From contig NZ_CP186276.1 in NCBI RefSeq assembly GCF_049331405.1, positions 137,469-201,468 of the forward strand: 64,000 nucleotides of DNA, written 5' to 3'. Source of the DNA: PoT sp049331405 (GTDB lineage: Bacteria > Planctomycetota > Planctomycetia > Isosphaerales > Isosphaeraceae). Under the pieces are notes generated by a model. It was not told where the DNA came from. It made no database searches and saw only the letters and a list, made by a program, of their open reading frames with translations. The position numbers and the translations under genes are program-made. This document shows, in pieces, positions 52,598 to 59,474 of the stretch (the first letter of the stretch is position 1; each line of letters starts with the position of its first letter).

Positions 52598-52916
52598 GTT
52601 TCTGGCTGGCCTCGGCCCTGGTCAACTTGTCGATGACCGATCGATCCTCGTCGGAGATGCCGCAGAAGATCCCGCCGTCCATGAGCCTGGACACTCGGCC
52701 CCGGAGGTACTGCTTCACCTTCTCCGGCATCCGCTTGATCCGGCGGTTGACCAGCTGCTTGCTGATCTTGAACTTGAAGGCGATCTCGGAGGACCGGACC
52801 CCGCGTAGGCGGTCGCAGTACATCGAGACGTCCCTCTCGATCAGTAGATCCCTGCCACGCATGCGACGCCTGATCGAGACGACTACCTCTTCTCCCGAAG
52901 GGCGACTGACCTTCAT
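52584..52916 (-). CDS. HTH DNA-binding protein, first gene of the late block
   Basis: 110 residues from the ATG at 52916 (AGGAG and GAGGG upstream). The segment VRSSEIAFKFKISKQLVNRR is a helix-turn-helix. It is the first gene after the terminator at 53025-53082, so it may be a late regulator controlling the structural operon. Confidence 0.55.
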   Translation of the reverse strand: MKVSRPSGEEVVVSIRRRMRGRDLLIERDVSMYCDRLRGVRSSEIAFKFKISKQLVNRRIKRMPEKVKQYLRGRVSRLMDGGIFCGISDEDRSVIDKLTRAEASQKHAVG

Positions 52917-53024
52917 CGTCCCTCGCTCCTGCGTGTTTGACCGGGGCGGGTTGATCGGAAACTTAGATAGATTCTATGGCTAATCGTCGTATTTCAAAAG
53001 GCTGAGAGTCATAGGTTTGCGAGA
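52917..53024 (-). promoter_or_regulatory. Presumed late promoter region
   Basis: About 108 bp between the early terminator and the first late gene. On the minus strand TTGAAA at about 53000 is followed 15 bp later by TAGAAT; the spacing is short for sigma-70. The phage sigma factor could use a different signal here. The position, rather than the motif, supports the call. Confidence 0.35.
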
Positions 53025-53082
53025 AAACGAAAAAAGATCGGGCCGGAAACGGTATCCACATGGATAAGTTTCCGGCCCGATC
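53025..53082 (-). terminator. Strong intrinsic terminator of the early block
   Basis: A perfect 15-bp stem: GATCGGGCCGGAAAC at 53036-53050 against GTTTCCGGCCCGATC at 53068-53082, with TATCC/GGATA in the loop able to pair further. On the minus strand it is followed at once by TTTTTTCGTTT. This is the only hairpin in the prophage with a proper T-run and cleanly separates early and late genes. Confidence 0.9.
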
Positions 53083-53107
53083 GGTGATGAGGCGATGTGC
53101 GTGAGGC

Positions 53108-53470
53108 TCAAACCGTTGCGACTTCCTTTGGATTGTGCTTGCTATCCCACCTCGCACGGAGCTTTTCCAGGGCCGCATACACCTCCTTGTTCTCCTTTGC
53201 CCATGCGGGGTCAAGGCCGATCCAATAGCCACTGGCAACCGCTGGGTGTTTCTTGACGCAGTGAGAGCCGCGATTGCTTATGCTATTACCATTGAACTTC
53301 CGATCGGTCCATCCGTGAGTGTGGTTCTTCTTGCAGAATGGGCACCAGACGGAGATCGAGAGACAAGGCCTATCCATACCCAGTCTGGTGTTGATGGAAA
53401 GCCGGCCAACCAGGAGGATGTTCTCCGGTTTCAGACCTCTCTTCGTTCTCGGATCGTAGGCTTTACCCAT
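53108..53470 (-). CDS. Hypothetical zinc-binding phage protein
   Basis: 120 residues from the ATG at 53470, overlapping the upstream stop by 8 bp (ATGGGTAA). It has CPFCKKNHTHGW and later SHCVKKHP, a Cys2-His-type pattern that could bind zinc. Rest is basic. No family recognised. Last gene before the terminator. Confidence 0.5.
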   Translation of the reverse strand: MGKAYDPRTKRGLKPENILLVGRLSINTRLGMDRPCLSISVWCPFCKKNHTHGWTDRKFNGNSISNRGSHCVKKHPAVASGYWIGLDPAWAKENKEVYAALEKLRARWDSKHNPKEVATV

Positions 53471-53978
53471 TGGATTCTCCCGCAAGAAGAAGACCCCTGC
53501 CTTTCAACAGCTCGAAGAACTCGAACAGATACCCCTCGACCCATCCTCCAATCCAGGGCGGTTTCGATTCTCGGTTGCCGGCGATATTGAGGACCTTGAC
53601 CCTTTCCCGCTCGAGCCAGTCGAGGACCTTCGCCGGCCTGCCGGGGACGATGACGCCTCGCTTTACGATCGTGAGCATCACGGGCCGCCCCACCTTCTCA
53701 GCGTAGCTGGTCGCCAGGAGCGTACCTCGCGAGGTCTCGCTCTCAGTGAAGATCCACGTGGCGTCGGAGTCGTCGATGTTCTCGCGAGTCCTGGGAGCCC
53801 AGTCGCTCGAACTGTGCTCCCTTGCACCGTACATCTCCGCGAACTCGGGGCGGGGGCCATCGAGCGTCAGGAACCCCTTCGGCATCCAACCTCCAGTCGC
53901 GATGCCGCTCGCCTTGGCCGCTCGCCACCCGGCCTGGTCGGCACCGGTCTGGCCTCCGCTGATGACCTTCTCCAGCAT
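53463..53978 (-). CDS. SLOG-family (YpsA/putative molybdenum carrier-like) protein
   Basis: 171 residues from the ATG at 53978. The motif VISGGQTGADQAGWRAAK and later TRGTLLATSYAEKVGRPVML mark the Rossmann-like SLOG/cpYpsA group, which bind nucleotides or nucleotide-derived ligands and occur in many phages. The actual role here is unknown. GAGGAAAGGG lies upstream, right after palindrome copy 13. Confidence 0.75.
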   Translation of the reverse strand: MLEKVISGGQTGADQAGWRAAKASGIATGGWMPKGFLTLDGPRPEFAEMYGAREHSSSDWAPRTRENIDDSDATWIFTESETSRGTLLATSYAEKVGRPVMLTIVKRGVIVPGRPAKVLDWLERERVKVLNIAGNRESKPPWIGGWVEGYLFEFFELLKGRGLLLAGESNG

Positions 53979-54001
53979 GACCTGCCCTTTCCTCGCCTCG
54001 G

Positions 54002-54027
54002 CCAAGAGCGCCGATCGGCGCTCTTGG
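54002..54027. repeat. Palindrome copy 13 (26 bp)
   Basis: Between the sigma factor stop (54040) and the SLOG gene start (53978). Confidence 0.95.
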
Positions 54028-54039
54028 ATTGCCGTGAAC

Positions 54040-54669
54040 TTAACGCCGCCCGGACTGCATTGCCATCTCGTAATCCGGCCTGCCCCTGCCATCCATCAGC
54101 GATCTCGCGGTACTGCGGAGCCGCGACATGGCGTCGTGGTAGAACGTGAAGGACGCGGCACGCGTCAGGCCGAGCGACTTGCCCGCCTCGATCCTCGTCA
54201 TCGGCTCCTTGCCGCCGAGGCCGAAGTACATCGTCAGGAACTCGCGGTCGCGATACGGGATGCGGGAGAGGACAGTTCGGAGGAACTCTGCATCCTCCAT
54301 AACTTCGATGGCGGACTCCCGATCTTCCGCGGCGTCGGTGCCATATACGTCGTTCCGCACCATGCCCCTGATCCGGGCGACGTCGGCCCGGACAGAGTCG
54401 CTCTTTCGGTCGTCATCGACGAACGTGTACTCCGGCAGGCGGATCATCCTGGTCTGCTGCCGGAGGGCGAGCCGGATCGCCTCGACGACGGGATACTTGG
54501 CGAACGTGAGGAACTTGACGTTCCGGCTCGGGTCGAACTTCCGGCATGCCGCCATCAACCCGAGCCAACCCTCTGCTATGAGGTCGTCATATGAAAGGCC
54601 TAGGCCGACGTATTGCCGGGCGATCAATTTCAGGAATCCCTGGTGATCGAGGGGATCTACCGTTTCCAC
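54040..54669 (-). CDS. Phage-encoded sigma-70 family factor
   Basis: 209 residues from a GTG at 54669 that overlaps the upstream stop (TAGTG). Region 2: YDDLIAEGWLGLMAACRKFD, then VKFLTFAKYPVVEAIRLALR, which contains the core-binding and -10-binding helices. Region 4 is DREFLTMYFGLGGKEPMTRI and on (EAGKSLGLTRAAS). It lacks regions 1.1 and 3 as in ECF/small phage factors. It probably directs the host polymerase to late phage promoters. Confidence 0.88.
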   Translation of the reverse strand: METVDPLDHQGFLKLIARQYVGLGLSYDDLIAEGWLGLMAACRKFDPSRNVKFLTFAKYPVVEAIRLALRQQTRMIRLPEYTFVDDDRKSDSVRADVARIRGMVRNDVYGTDAAEDRESAIEVMEDAEFLRTVLSRIPYRDREFLTMYFGLGGKEPMTRIEAGKSLGLTRAASFTFYHDAMSRLRSTARSLMDGRGRPDYEMAMQSGRR

Positions 54670-55169
54670 TATGATGCCTCTCCCGTCGAGTAGATCTCCG
54701 TCGGGTCCGTCCAGGCCGAAGGGCCTCCGAGCAGGTAATACTTCATCGCATAGGCATCCTCGCCCGTGTCGACGTAGTGGCCACGCTTCACCTCCGTGGC
54801 CGCGAAGCCCATCCTGCGGTAGAAGAGCTGTGCCGCGAGGTTCGTCTCGCGGACGTTGAGCGAGATGCTTGCGGGAGCCGGGAACCTCAGCTTCGCGATG
54901 AGCGTGCTCGCCAGCGAGGCACCTACGCCGTGCCCCTGGTGGTCGGGGTGGACCGAGATCCGCCGCAGCCTGATGTCGTGCCCGAGGACCTTGTACACCA
55001 CATACCCCAGAACGATGTCGTTGGACTCGGCGACGAGGCAGTACGCATGCCTCTCGCGGGCCGCGTCCTCGAGGTCCCGCAGATTCCAGGGCCTGGCGAA
55101 ATTGAACTCCTCTATGAGCAGTATTTGATAGAAGTCCTGGCGTAGCATGGACCGGATCTGATAGGCCAT
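54669..55169 (-). CDS. GNAT N-acetyltransferase
   Basis: 166 residues from the ATG at 55169 (AGGGAGGG upstream). The acetyl-CoA motif is ISVHPDHQGHGVGASLAS, followed by ISLNVRETNLAAQLFYRRMG. RimI-like. Such phage enzymes modify host proteins or toxins/antibiotics; the target is unknown. A longer open frame to 55262 is just palindrome copy 14 read through. Confidence 0.85.
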   Translation of the reverse strand: MAYQIRSMLRQDFYQILLIEEFNFARPWNLRDLEDAARERHAYCLVAESNDIVLGYVVYKVLGHDIRLRRISVHPDHQGHGVGASLASTLIAKLRFPAPASISLNVRETNLAAQLFYRRMGFAATEVKRGHYVDTGEDAYAMKYYLLGGPSAWTDPTEIYSTGEAS

Positions 55170-55200
55170 TCCGAATACCCTCCCTATGCCGTCTTGTAGG

Positions 55201-55226
55201 GCAAGAGCGCCGATCGGCGCTCTTGC
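55201..55226. repeat. Palindrome copy 14 (26 bp)
   Basis: Core extended by G·C on each side, between the stop at 55237 and the acetyltransferase start. Confidence 0.95.
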
Positions 55227-55236
55227 GTGAGGACGT

Positions 55237-55407
55237 TCAGGCCGCACCGTACCGGGCGGCACGGGCCATGTGCTTCTGGGCCTTGATCAGGTGCTTGGCC
55301 CTGAGGCGGCCCCGGGATTGATTCCAGTGGCCATACTTCGCGATGTCCCTGTGCTTCTCGGCCCGCATGAGTGCCGCGTGAATTTCGGGGCGAAGTGCGG
55401 GCTCCAT
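55237..55407 (-). CDS. 56-residue basic phage protein
   Basis: From the ATG at 55407 (upstream stop reads TAGTGATG). Basic helical peptide: HAALMRAEKHRDIAKYGHWN then KHLIKAQKHMARAARYGAA. No family recognised; DNA binding is possible by charge only. Confidence 0.4.
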   Translation of the reverse strand: MEPALRPEIHAALMRAEKHRDIAKYGHWNQSRGRLRAKHLIKAQKHMARAARYGAA

Positions 55408-55409
55408 CA

Positions 55410-55769
55410 CTACCTCCACTGCTCGATGTAATACTTCCCGTCGGCCCCCTGGTATCCCCAGCCGTACTTGCGGAACTGCGGGTACCAGATCCACCTCCGC
55501 TCCGGCACCGTCGGCCTGGGTTCAGGGGCCGGCTTCGGCTCGGGCCTGGGGTCGGGGGGATGCTCGTCCTCGTGCCTGGGCTCCTCGGGCGGTGCCGAGA
55601 GCTTGCTCATGGCCCGTCGCAGCAGGTCCTGCGGATACTCGAACGTCGCGGCCGGGAAGGCCGCCGCCGTTGTCTTCGGCGGCGGCGTGTTCGACGGGGC
55701 CGGGATCGCCGAGCAGTCCGCGTAGGTCCAGCCCGAGGCCAAGGCCAACGCGATCGCTAGGCTCGTCAT
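55410..55769 (-). CDS. Exported proline-rich phage protein
   Basis: 119 residues from the ATG at 55769. A short signal-like start (MTSLAIALALASGWTYADCS), a Pro/Glu-rich middle (about 65-95), and an aromatic end (RRWIWYPQFRKYGWGYQGAD). Placed right behind the papain-like gene, so it could be part of a lysis or secreted unit. No family recognised. Confidence 0.5.
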   Translation of the reverse strand: MTSLAIALALASGWTYADCSAIPAPSNTPPPKTTAAAFPAATFEYPQDLLRRAMSKLSAPPEEPRHEDEHPPDPRPEPKPAPEPRPTVPERRWIWYPQFRKYGWGYQGADGKYYIEQWR

Positions 55770-55780
55770 CGATCTGGTCC

Positions 55781-56680
55781 TCAGATGAGTGAAGCGTCCG
55801 CATAGGTCCACGACGCGGGCGGCTCTCGACGCTCGAAGCCGGGGAATTTCGCGAACGTCAGGAAGTCGTTCTGCGACAGGATGGAAGCCATCGACGACTC
55901 GTCGATCCAGAACGACCACGACGGCTGGTCGTCGGACAGCGGGCCCGAGGGGAGCTGATCCCCCCAGGACTGCACGAGGAGGTACTGCCGGCGGCCGTTC
56001 TTCGTCCGCTTGCCGACGCACGCCTGCTCGTGGCCCCAGGAGCCGCTCTGGCGGCAGACGCCGTCCGCGTTCCGGGTCATCTCGAATCCCTGGCTGAACC
56101 CGCCGGCGGCCGGGTAGAGGTTCTCCAGGGCGGCGTCGAGCATGTCGAGCGTCGTGACCAGCGTCGCGGCGCCGAGCTTGAAGTCGGCGGCATGCTTGAC
56201 GATGTCGTCGGGGACGCCCGAGTATCCCCACTTCTTGGCCCGGTCCCCCGAGTAGGAACCGACCAGCTCGCGGGGCACCGCCCCGTAGTCGGTCAGGGCC
56301 TTGGCCACGGCGACGCCGTAGCACCCGTCGGAGTAGCTGCCGAGCATGCCGCCGACCTTGCGGCCGAGGCCGTAAATCGCCTCCGTGCACGTCTCCTTGT
56401 AGACGATGGGCTCCTTGCCGATCACCATCTCGATGCACTGCAGGAGGTCGACCGCGTGCCCCGATCCGAAGCTGGTGCAGTCCCCGATCTGCTGGGCCAC
56501 GTAGCTCGGGTACGAGCCCAGGGCGTCCTTCCACGCCTTGTACAAAAATATGTCGTTGCCCGAGGCACGCAAGTTCGGGTTGGCCTGTGCCAGCGTGCGG
56601 AACGGGAGGGTCCGTGCGACGGCGTGACGATTGGGATCGTCGACCCACCCGCAGAGGTGGAGCGGAGGTGCCTGTTCCAT
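55781..56680 (-). CDS. Papain-like (C1 family) cysteine peptidase homologue
   Basis: 299 residues. QQIGDCTSFGSGHAVDLL gives the QG-x-C motif with Cys68, and GSWGHEQACVG the His (217). The SWG motif after the beta strand (LLVQSWGDQ) has Gln237 where the usual catalytic Asn stands. The fold is therefore C1-like, but activity needs testing. No signal peptide or propeptide. Position in the early block, followed by a small exported protein, suggests host takeover or lysis. Confidence 0.75.
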   Translation of the reverse strand: MEQAPPLHLCGWVDDPNRHAVARTLPFRTLAQANPNLRASGNDIFLYKAWKDALGSYPSYVAQQIGDCTSFGSGHAVDLLQCIEMVIGKEPIVYKETCTEAIYGLGRKVGGMLGSYSDGCYGVAVAKALTDYGAVPRELVGSYSGDRAKKWGYSGVPDDIVKHAADFKLGAATLVTTLDMLDAALENLYPAAGGFSQGFEMTRNADGVCRQSGSWGHEQACVGKRTKNGRRQYLLVQSWGDQLPSGPLSDDQPSWSFWIDESSMASILSQNDFLTFAKFPGFERREPPASWTYADASLI

Positions 56681-56681
56681 A

Positions 56682-57095
56682 TCACTTCACCCCTTTCAGC
56701 TCGCCCTCGGCGAGGTCGTCGTAGAACTTGGCCAGGGCCTGACGCTGGCGGTCGGTGGTCGGCTCGGAGCCCTCGGGGATGATCTCCGAGAGGGGCTCCT
56801 GGAACTTGGCCAGGAACGCCGTGCGGCTGTCGGTGCGGCTCTGGTCGGTCTGCGACTTCAGGGCGTCGCCGTACTTCTGGCCGGCACGGATCGAGGCGGC
56901 GACCGCCTTGCAGCTCTTGGCGTGGTTCTTCACGAGCTCGCCTGCGAACTGCTTGCCCAGGTCGGCGACGTCGACCTGGGCCGGGTTGACTGGGCCCGCC
57001 GGATGGGCCACGAAGTGCTGGTAGCCCAGGTAGAGGCCAGCCAGCAGGACGACGGCAACCAGCGGCTGATTCAGATACGAGAAAACCTTATTCAT
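56682..57095 (-). CDS. Membrane-anchored phage protein
   Basis: 137 residues from the ATG at 57095, overlapping the upstream stop (ATGA). One transmembrane helix at residues 13-30 (LVAVVLLAGLYLGYQHFV), then a helical periplasmic-type domain (VKNHAKSCKAVAASIRAGQK). Shape reminiscent of spanin-like proteins but without a lipoprotein partner. Confidence 0.5.
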   Translation of the reverse strand: MNKVFSYLNQPLVAVVLLAGLYLGYQHFVAHPAGPVNPAQVDVADLGKQFAGELVKNHAKSCKAVAASIRAGQKYGDALKSQTDQSRTDSRTAFLAKFQEPLSEIIPEGSEPTTDRQRQALAKFYDDLAEGELKGVK

Positions 57096-57325
57096 CGAAT
57101 GATGTTCTCCAGTCCGGGGTCCGACTGGCCCCGGCTGTCCTCGTGGATCTTGTCGCACACGTACGTCATGCACCTCTCCCTGGCCCTCGGCGTGAGCGGC
57201 TCCAGGGTCCTGAGGATGTTGTGGATGGCCCGGATCTCCGGGTCCATGTTCGCCGAGACCCGCGTCCTCTTGGGCTCGGGCTCCGGCTCCGCGATCAGGC
57301 TACCGATCGTCGATACAGAAGACAT
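57092..57325 (-). CDS. Hypothetical small phage protein
   Basis: 77 residues from the ATG at 57325. N-terminal Pro/Glu-rich segment, then a helix-rich part (EIRAIHNILRTLEPLTPRAR and MTYVCDKIHED). Chained to the next gene by ATGA; overlaps the gene before it by 26 bp. Confidence 0.45.
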   Translation of the reverse strand: MSSVSTIGSLIAEPEPEPKRTRVSANMDPEIRAIHNILRTLEPLTPRARERCMTYVCDKIHEDSRGQSDPGLENIIR

Positions 57326-57545
57326 TCGCACCCTCCTCGATCCGAAAATGCATCGTGTAGATTCGCTTCTCGTAACGCGGGGCCTCGCCCGCACCGGCCA
57401 CGCCGTGGGGCCTGGCCCGCCCGACCGACCGCCCGAGGTTCTCCCGGCGGATCTGACGCTTCGTCTCCTCGATCTCCTCCAGCTCGGCCGGGGACGGCTC
57501 CCATCCCTCGGGCCTGCTCCGCAAGGTCATCCCCAGGGTCGACAC
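57300..57545 (-). CDS. Hypothetical small phage protein
   Basis: 81 residues from a GTG at 57545, chosen because AGGAGGTG lies just upstream with 6-nt spacing. Helical (PAELEEIEETKRQIRRENLG), then beta (KRIYTMHFRIEEGANVFCID). No family recognised. Confidence 0.5.
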   Translation of the reverse strand: MSTLGMTLRSRPEGWEPSPAELEEIEETKRQIRRENLGRSVGRARPHGVAGAGEAPRYEKRIYTMHFRIEEGANVFCIDDR

Positions 57546-57555
57546 GGACCACCTC

Positions 57556-57849
57556 CTATGTCCCGAACATCCTGCACGCCTTCTCGTACGCCTCCTTCTT
57601 CTCCCTCTCACGCCTCCTCGTCGTGACCACCTTCGGGTCCTCGCCATTGAGCCGACGCACGAACCGCTCGATCGACTCGACGGAGGTGAAGACGACCCCG
57701 CCGAGCTTGATGGCCTCCAGCTTCACCCCCTGGTTGCCGTTCGCGATCCAGCTCCGGATGGCCCCGGTCCCGATCTTCATGTTCCTCGAGGCCAGCCATT
57801 CGGCGGCCTCGGAAACCGTGAGCATCTGTTCCTCTCTGAAGTCGAGCAT
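57556..57849 (-). CDS. DUF1580-like / excisionase-type HTH protein
   Basis: 97 residues from the ATG at 57849. TVSEAAEWLASRN starts a MerR-like helix-turn-helix; GVKLEAIKLGGVVFTSVESI then ERFVRRL closes it, the pattern of the planctomycete DUF1580 and excisionase-type families. It may be the prophage excisionase or a regulator. Confidence 0.7.
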   Translation of the reverse strand: MLDFREEQMLTVSEAAEWLASRNMKIGTGAIRSWIANGNQGVKLEAIKLGGVVFTSVESIERFVRRLNGEDPKVVTTRRREREKKEAYEKACRMFGT

Positions 57850-57856
57850 GAGTCCC

Positions 57857-58249
57857 TCATCGGATCGGGGCCTGGCCCGCCAGGATCGCCGCCACGGCCG
57901 GGGGCTCCCATCCGTCCGGCTTGAGCACCTTGCCGTCCTCACGCCTCGGGCCGCCGGCCTTCGCCATGTTGGCCCTGTGGACCGCCTCCCACACCGGGCG
58001 GATGTCGATGCCGTAGGCGACGGACGTCCCGAACACGACGTACAGGAGGTCGGCCAGGGCGTCGGCCACCTCGACGGCGTCGCCCTTCGCCATCGCCTCG
58101 TGCAGCTCGTCAACCTCCTCGCCGATGAGCTTCTTCCTCAGGTCCCGAAGCTCCTCCCCGCTCACGTCCGGCATCTCCCGGACCTGCTCGGGGCACATCG
58201 TCCTGTGGAACTGAAGAACGTCCGCGAACATATCCCTGACCTGGGCCAT
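57857..58249 (-). CDS. MazG/PRA-PH-like NTP pyrophosphohydrolase
   Basis: 130 residues. The metal-binding helices KKLIGEEVDELHEAMAKGDA (ExxE) and EVADALADLLYVVFGTSVAY (ExxD) are those of the all-alpha NTP-PPase superfamily. Phage members degrade modified or alarmone nucleotides, which could protect a modified genome or blunt (p)ppGpp signals. Role here inferred. Confidence 0.8.
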   Translation of the reverse strand: MAQVRDMFADVLQFHRTMCPEQVREMPDVSGEELRDLRKKLIGEEVDELHEAMAKGDAVEVADALADLLYVVFGTSVAYGIDIRPVWEAVHRANMAKAGGPRREDGKVLKPDGWEPPAVAAILAGQAPIR

Positions 58250-58262
58250 GACAGCCCTCCTT

Positions 58263-58631
58263 TCACGCGACCTGATTGAGCTTGAAGTGCGACTTGATGG
58301 GGATGGCGACCGCCCCGCTCTTCCACGGGATTCCCGGCCGCTTGACGATGAACCGGAGCGACTGCTCGGTCATGGGATTCCAGATGAAGATGTAGCCGTC
58401 GCGGACGAAGCATCCGCTCCGATGGGGGATCATCGAGGCCAGCTCGGTGGCCGCCTCGACCCATCGCTTGTTCGCGGCGTCTCCCTCGCGGGACCAATCC
58501 CTGTAGACCTTGGCGTCGCGGATGTCGCCCTCCTTGTACCTGCAGTAGATCTCGTACATGGCCTCGTCGGCCGCGATCACGCGATCGACCAGAGGCAGCA
58601 AAGAGTCTTCGAGCTCGACCTGCCTCATCAC
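58263..58631 (-). CDS. Hypothetical phage protein
   Basis: 122 residues from a GTG at 58631 (an ATG follows at 58628) behind the strong AGGAGGTGAG, which lies directly 3' of palindrome copy 15. Helical first half (RVIAADEAMYEIYCRYKEGD), beta second half. No family recognised. Confidence 0.5.
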   Translation of the reverse strand: MMRQVELEDSLLPLVDRVIAADEAMYEIYCRYKEGDIRDAKVYRDWSREGDAANKRWVEAATELASMIPHRSGCFVRDGYIFIWNPMTEQSLRFIVKRPGIPWKSGAVAIPIKSHFKLNQVA

Positions 58632-58646
58632 GCCTCACCTCCTCTC

Positions 58647-58678
58647 GACCCAAGAGCGCCGATCGGCGCTCTTGGGTC
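58647..58678. repeat. Palindrome copy 15 (32 bp)
   Basis: Core extended by GACC/GGTC. The flank includes the stop codon of the gene ending at 58677, and a perfect ribosome site for the next gene follows right after it. Confidence 0.95.
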
Positions 58679-58958
58679 AGTTCAGCTCGGGGTTCACCCG
58701 GGACATTTCGAATGACCGGGTCATGTACACAATCTTGAATTTCCGGTCGCCTCCCTCGATGAGGCTGACCAGCTGCCTCGCACCGTAGACCGACCGGATC
58801 ATCGGGTCGTCGGTGTCGACCATGAGGAAGACCTCGTTGCCGACCTCGACGAGCTCGCAGCTATCGGGCACCGAGACCACCGCACGCAGAGGCAGATCCC
58901 TACGGAACGTCAGGCCCCAGCGTGGGCACTTGTTAATGTCGATGAGCATGGGTGTCAC
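58677..58958 (-). CDS. Hypothetical phage protein
   Basis: 93 residues from a GTG at 58958 overlapping the upstream stop (GTGA). Beta-rich (RAVVSVPDSCELVEVGNEVF). No family recognised. Confidence 0.5.
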   Translation of the reverse strand: MTPMLIDINKCPRWGLTFRRDLPLRAVVSVPDSCELVEVGNEVFLMVDTDDPMIRSVYGARQLVSLIEGGDRKFKIVYMTRSFEMSRVNPELN

Positions 58959-59356
58959 GCCTTCAGTGGTTGCCCGTAGATGTCGAACCTCGCGTCGGGG
59001 TCTCGCAGCAGGCTGTCGATGAGCTTGAGCAGGACCATGTGGTCGCTGATGCAGACCCCGACGCCGCCGTTGCGGTTGATCGCCTCCAGGAACTCACGCT
59101 GCTCCGGAGTCAGCCTGCCGGCCCTCTGGCCTATCAGGGGTATCGCCGGGGCCTTGCACTCGACCGCGAGGAACCGGCCCCAGGGCAGGCACCCGATGAT
59201 GTCGCTCGACCCCTTCATCCCGGCGAACTTGCGGAAGTTCCCGTGCCTGTCGAACGCCGGGATGTTGTTGCTTCTCCAGTGGAAGATCCGCTTGGCCGCC
59301 AGGATCTGCAGGCATCCACGCTGCACGGGGGCTTCGGGCTTCTCGGTCTTCGGCAT
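58955..59356 (-). CDS. VRR-NUC domain nuclease
   Basis: 133 residues from the ATG at 59356. The VRR-NUC core is visible: KGSSDIIGCLPWGRFLAVEC with the PD-(D/E)xK Asp and ExK (VECKAP), then LTPEQREFLEAINRNGGVGV. Phage members are Holliday-junction or flap nucleases that act in replication and packaging. No fused domain. Confidence 0.88.
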   Translation of the reverse strand: MPKTEKPEAPVQRGCLQILAAKRIFHWRSNNIPAFDRHGNFRKFAGMKGSSDIIGCLPWGRFLAVECKAPAIPLIGQRAGRLTPEQREFLEAINRNGGVGVCISDHMVLLKLIDSLLRDPDARFDIYGQPLKA

Positions 59357-59474
59357 CGGTGTGCTCCGGCAACGCGAGCTCTGCGGCGATGAAGGCGACC
59401 CACGCGAGGGGGCTGGCGAACAGGGCCAGCTTCATCCGACGCATGAACCTGTCGTCACGCTCGATCTGGTTCAT
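59094..59474 (-). CDS. Possible overlapping small membrane protein
   Basis: An ATG at 59474 overlaps the DpdA-like stop (ATGA) and reads MNQIERDDRFMRRMKLALFA, then SPLAWVAFIAAELALPE, one membrane helix. The frame then runs 260 bp into the VRR-NUC gene in another phase, where the sequence no longer looks like a protein. Either the first ~45 residues are real or a frameshift is present. Confidence 0.35.
   Translation of the reverse strand: MNQIERDDRFMRRMKLALFASPLAWVAFIAAELALPEHTDAEDREARSPRAAWMPADPGGQADLPLEKQQHPGVRQARELPQVRRDEGVERHHRVPALGPVPRGRVQGPGDTPDRPEGRQADSGAA

Noticed and set aside
52917..53024. A confident late promoter
   Set aside because: TTGAAA and TAGAAT are only 15 bp apart; position alone supports the call.
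18700..58678. The repeated palindromes as a CRISPR array
   Set aside because: Copies are kilobases apart, perfectly palindromic and placed between genes; there are no regular spacers or cas genes.
18700..58678. The repeated palindromes as ordinary intrinsic terminators
   Set aside because: None is followed by a T-run on either strand, and termination at each would silence most of the late operon. They may still affect RNA ends, so the question is left to experiment.
18648..58788. Many open frames that end or start with QERRSALL, RAPIGAL or KSADRRS
   Set aside because: These residues are just the palindrome translated in different frames; the frames are antisense or extensions of real genes.
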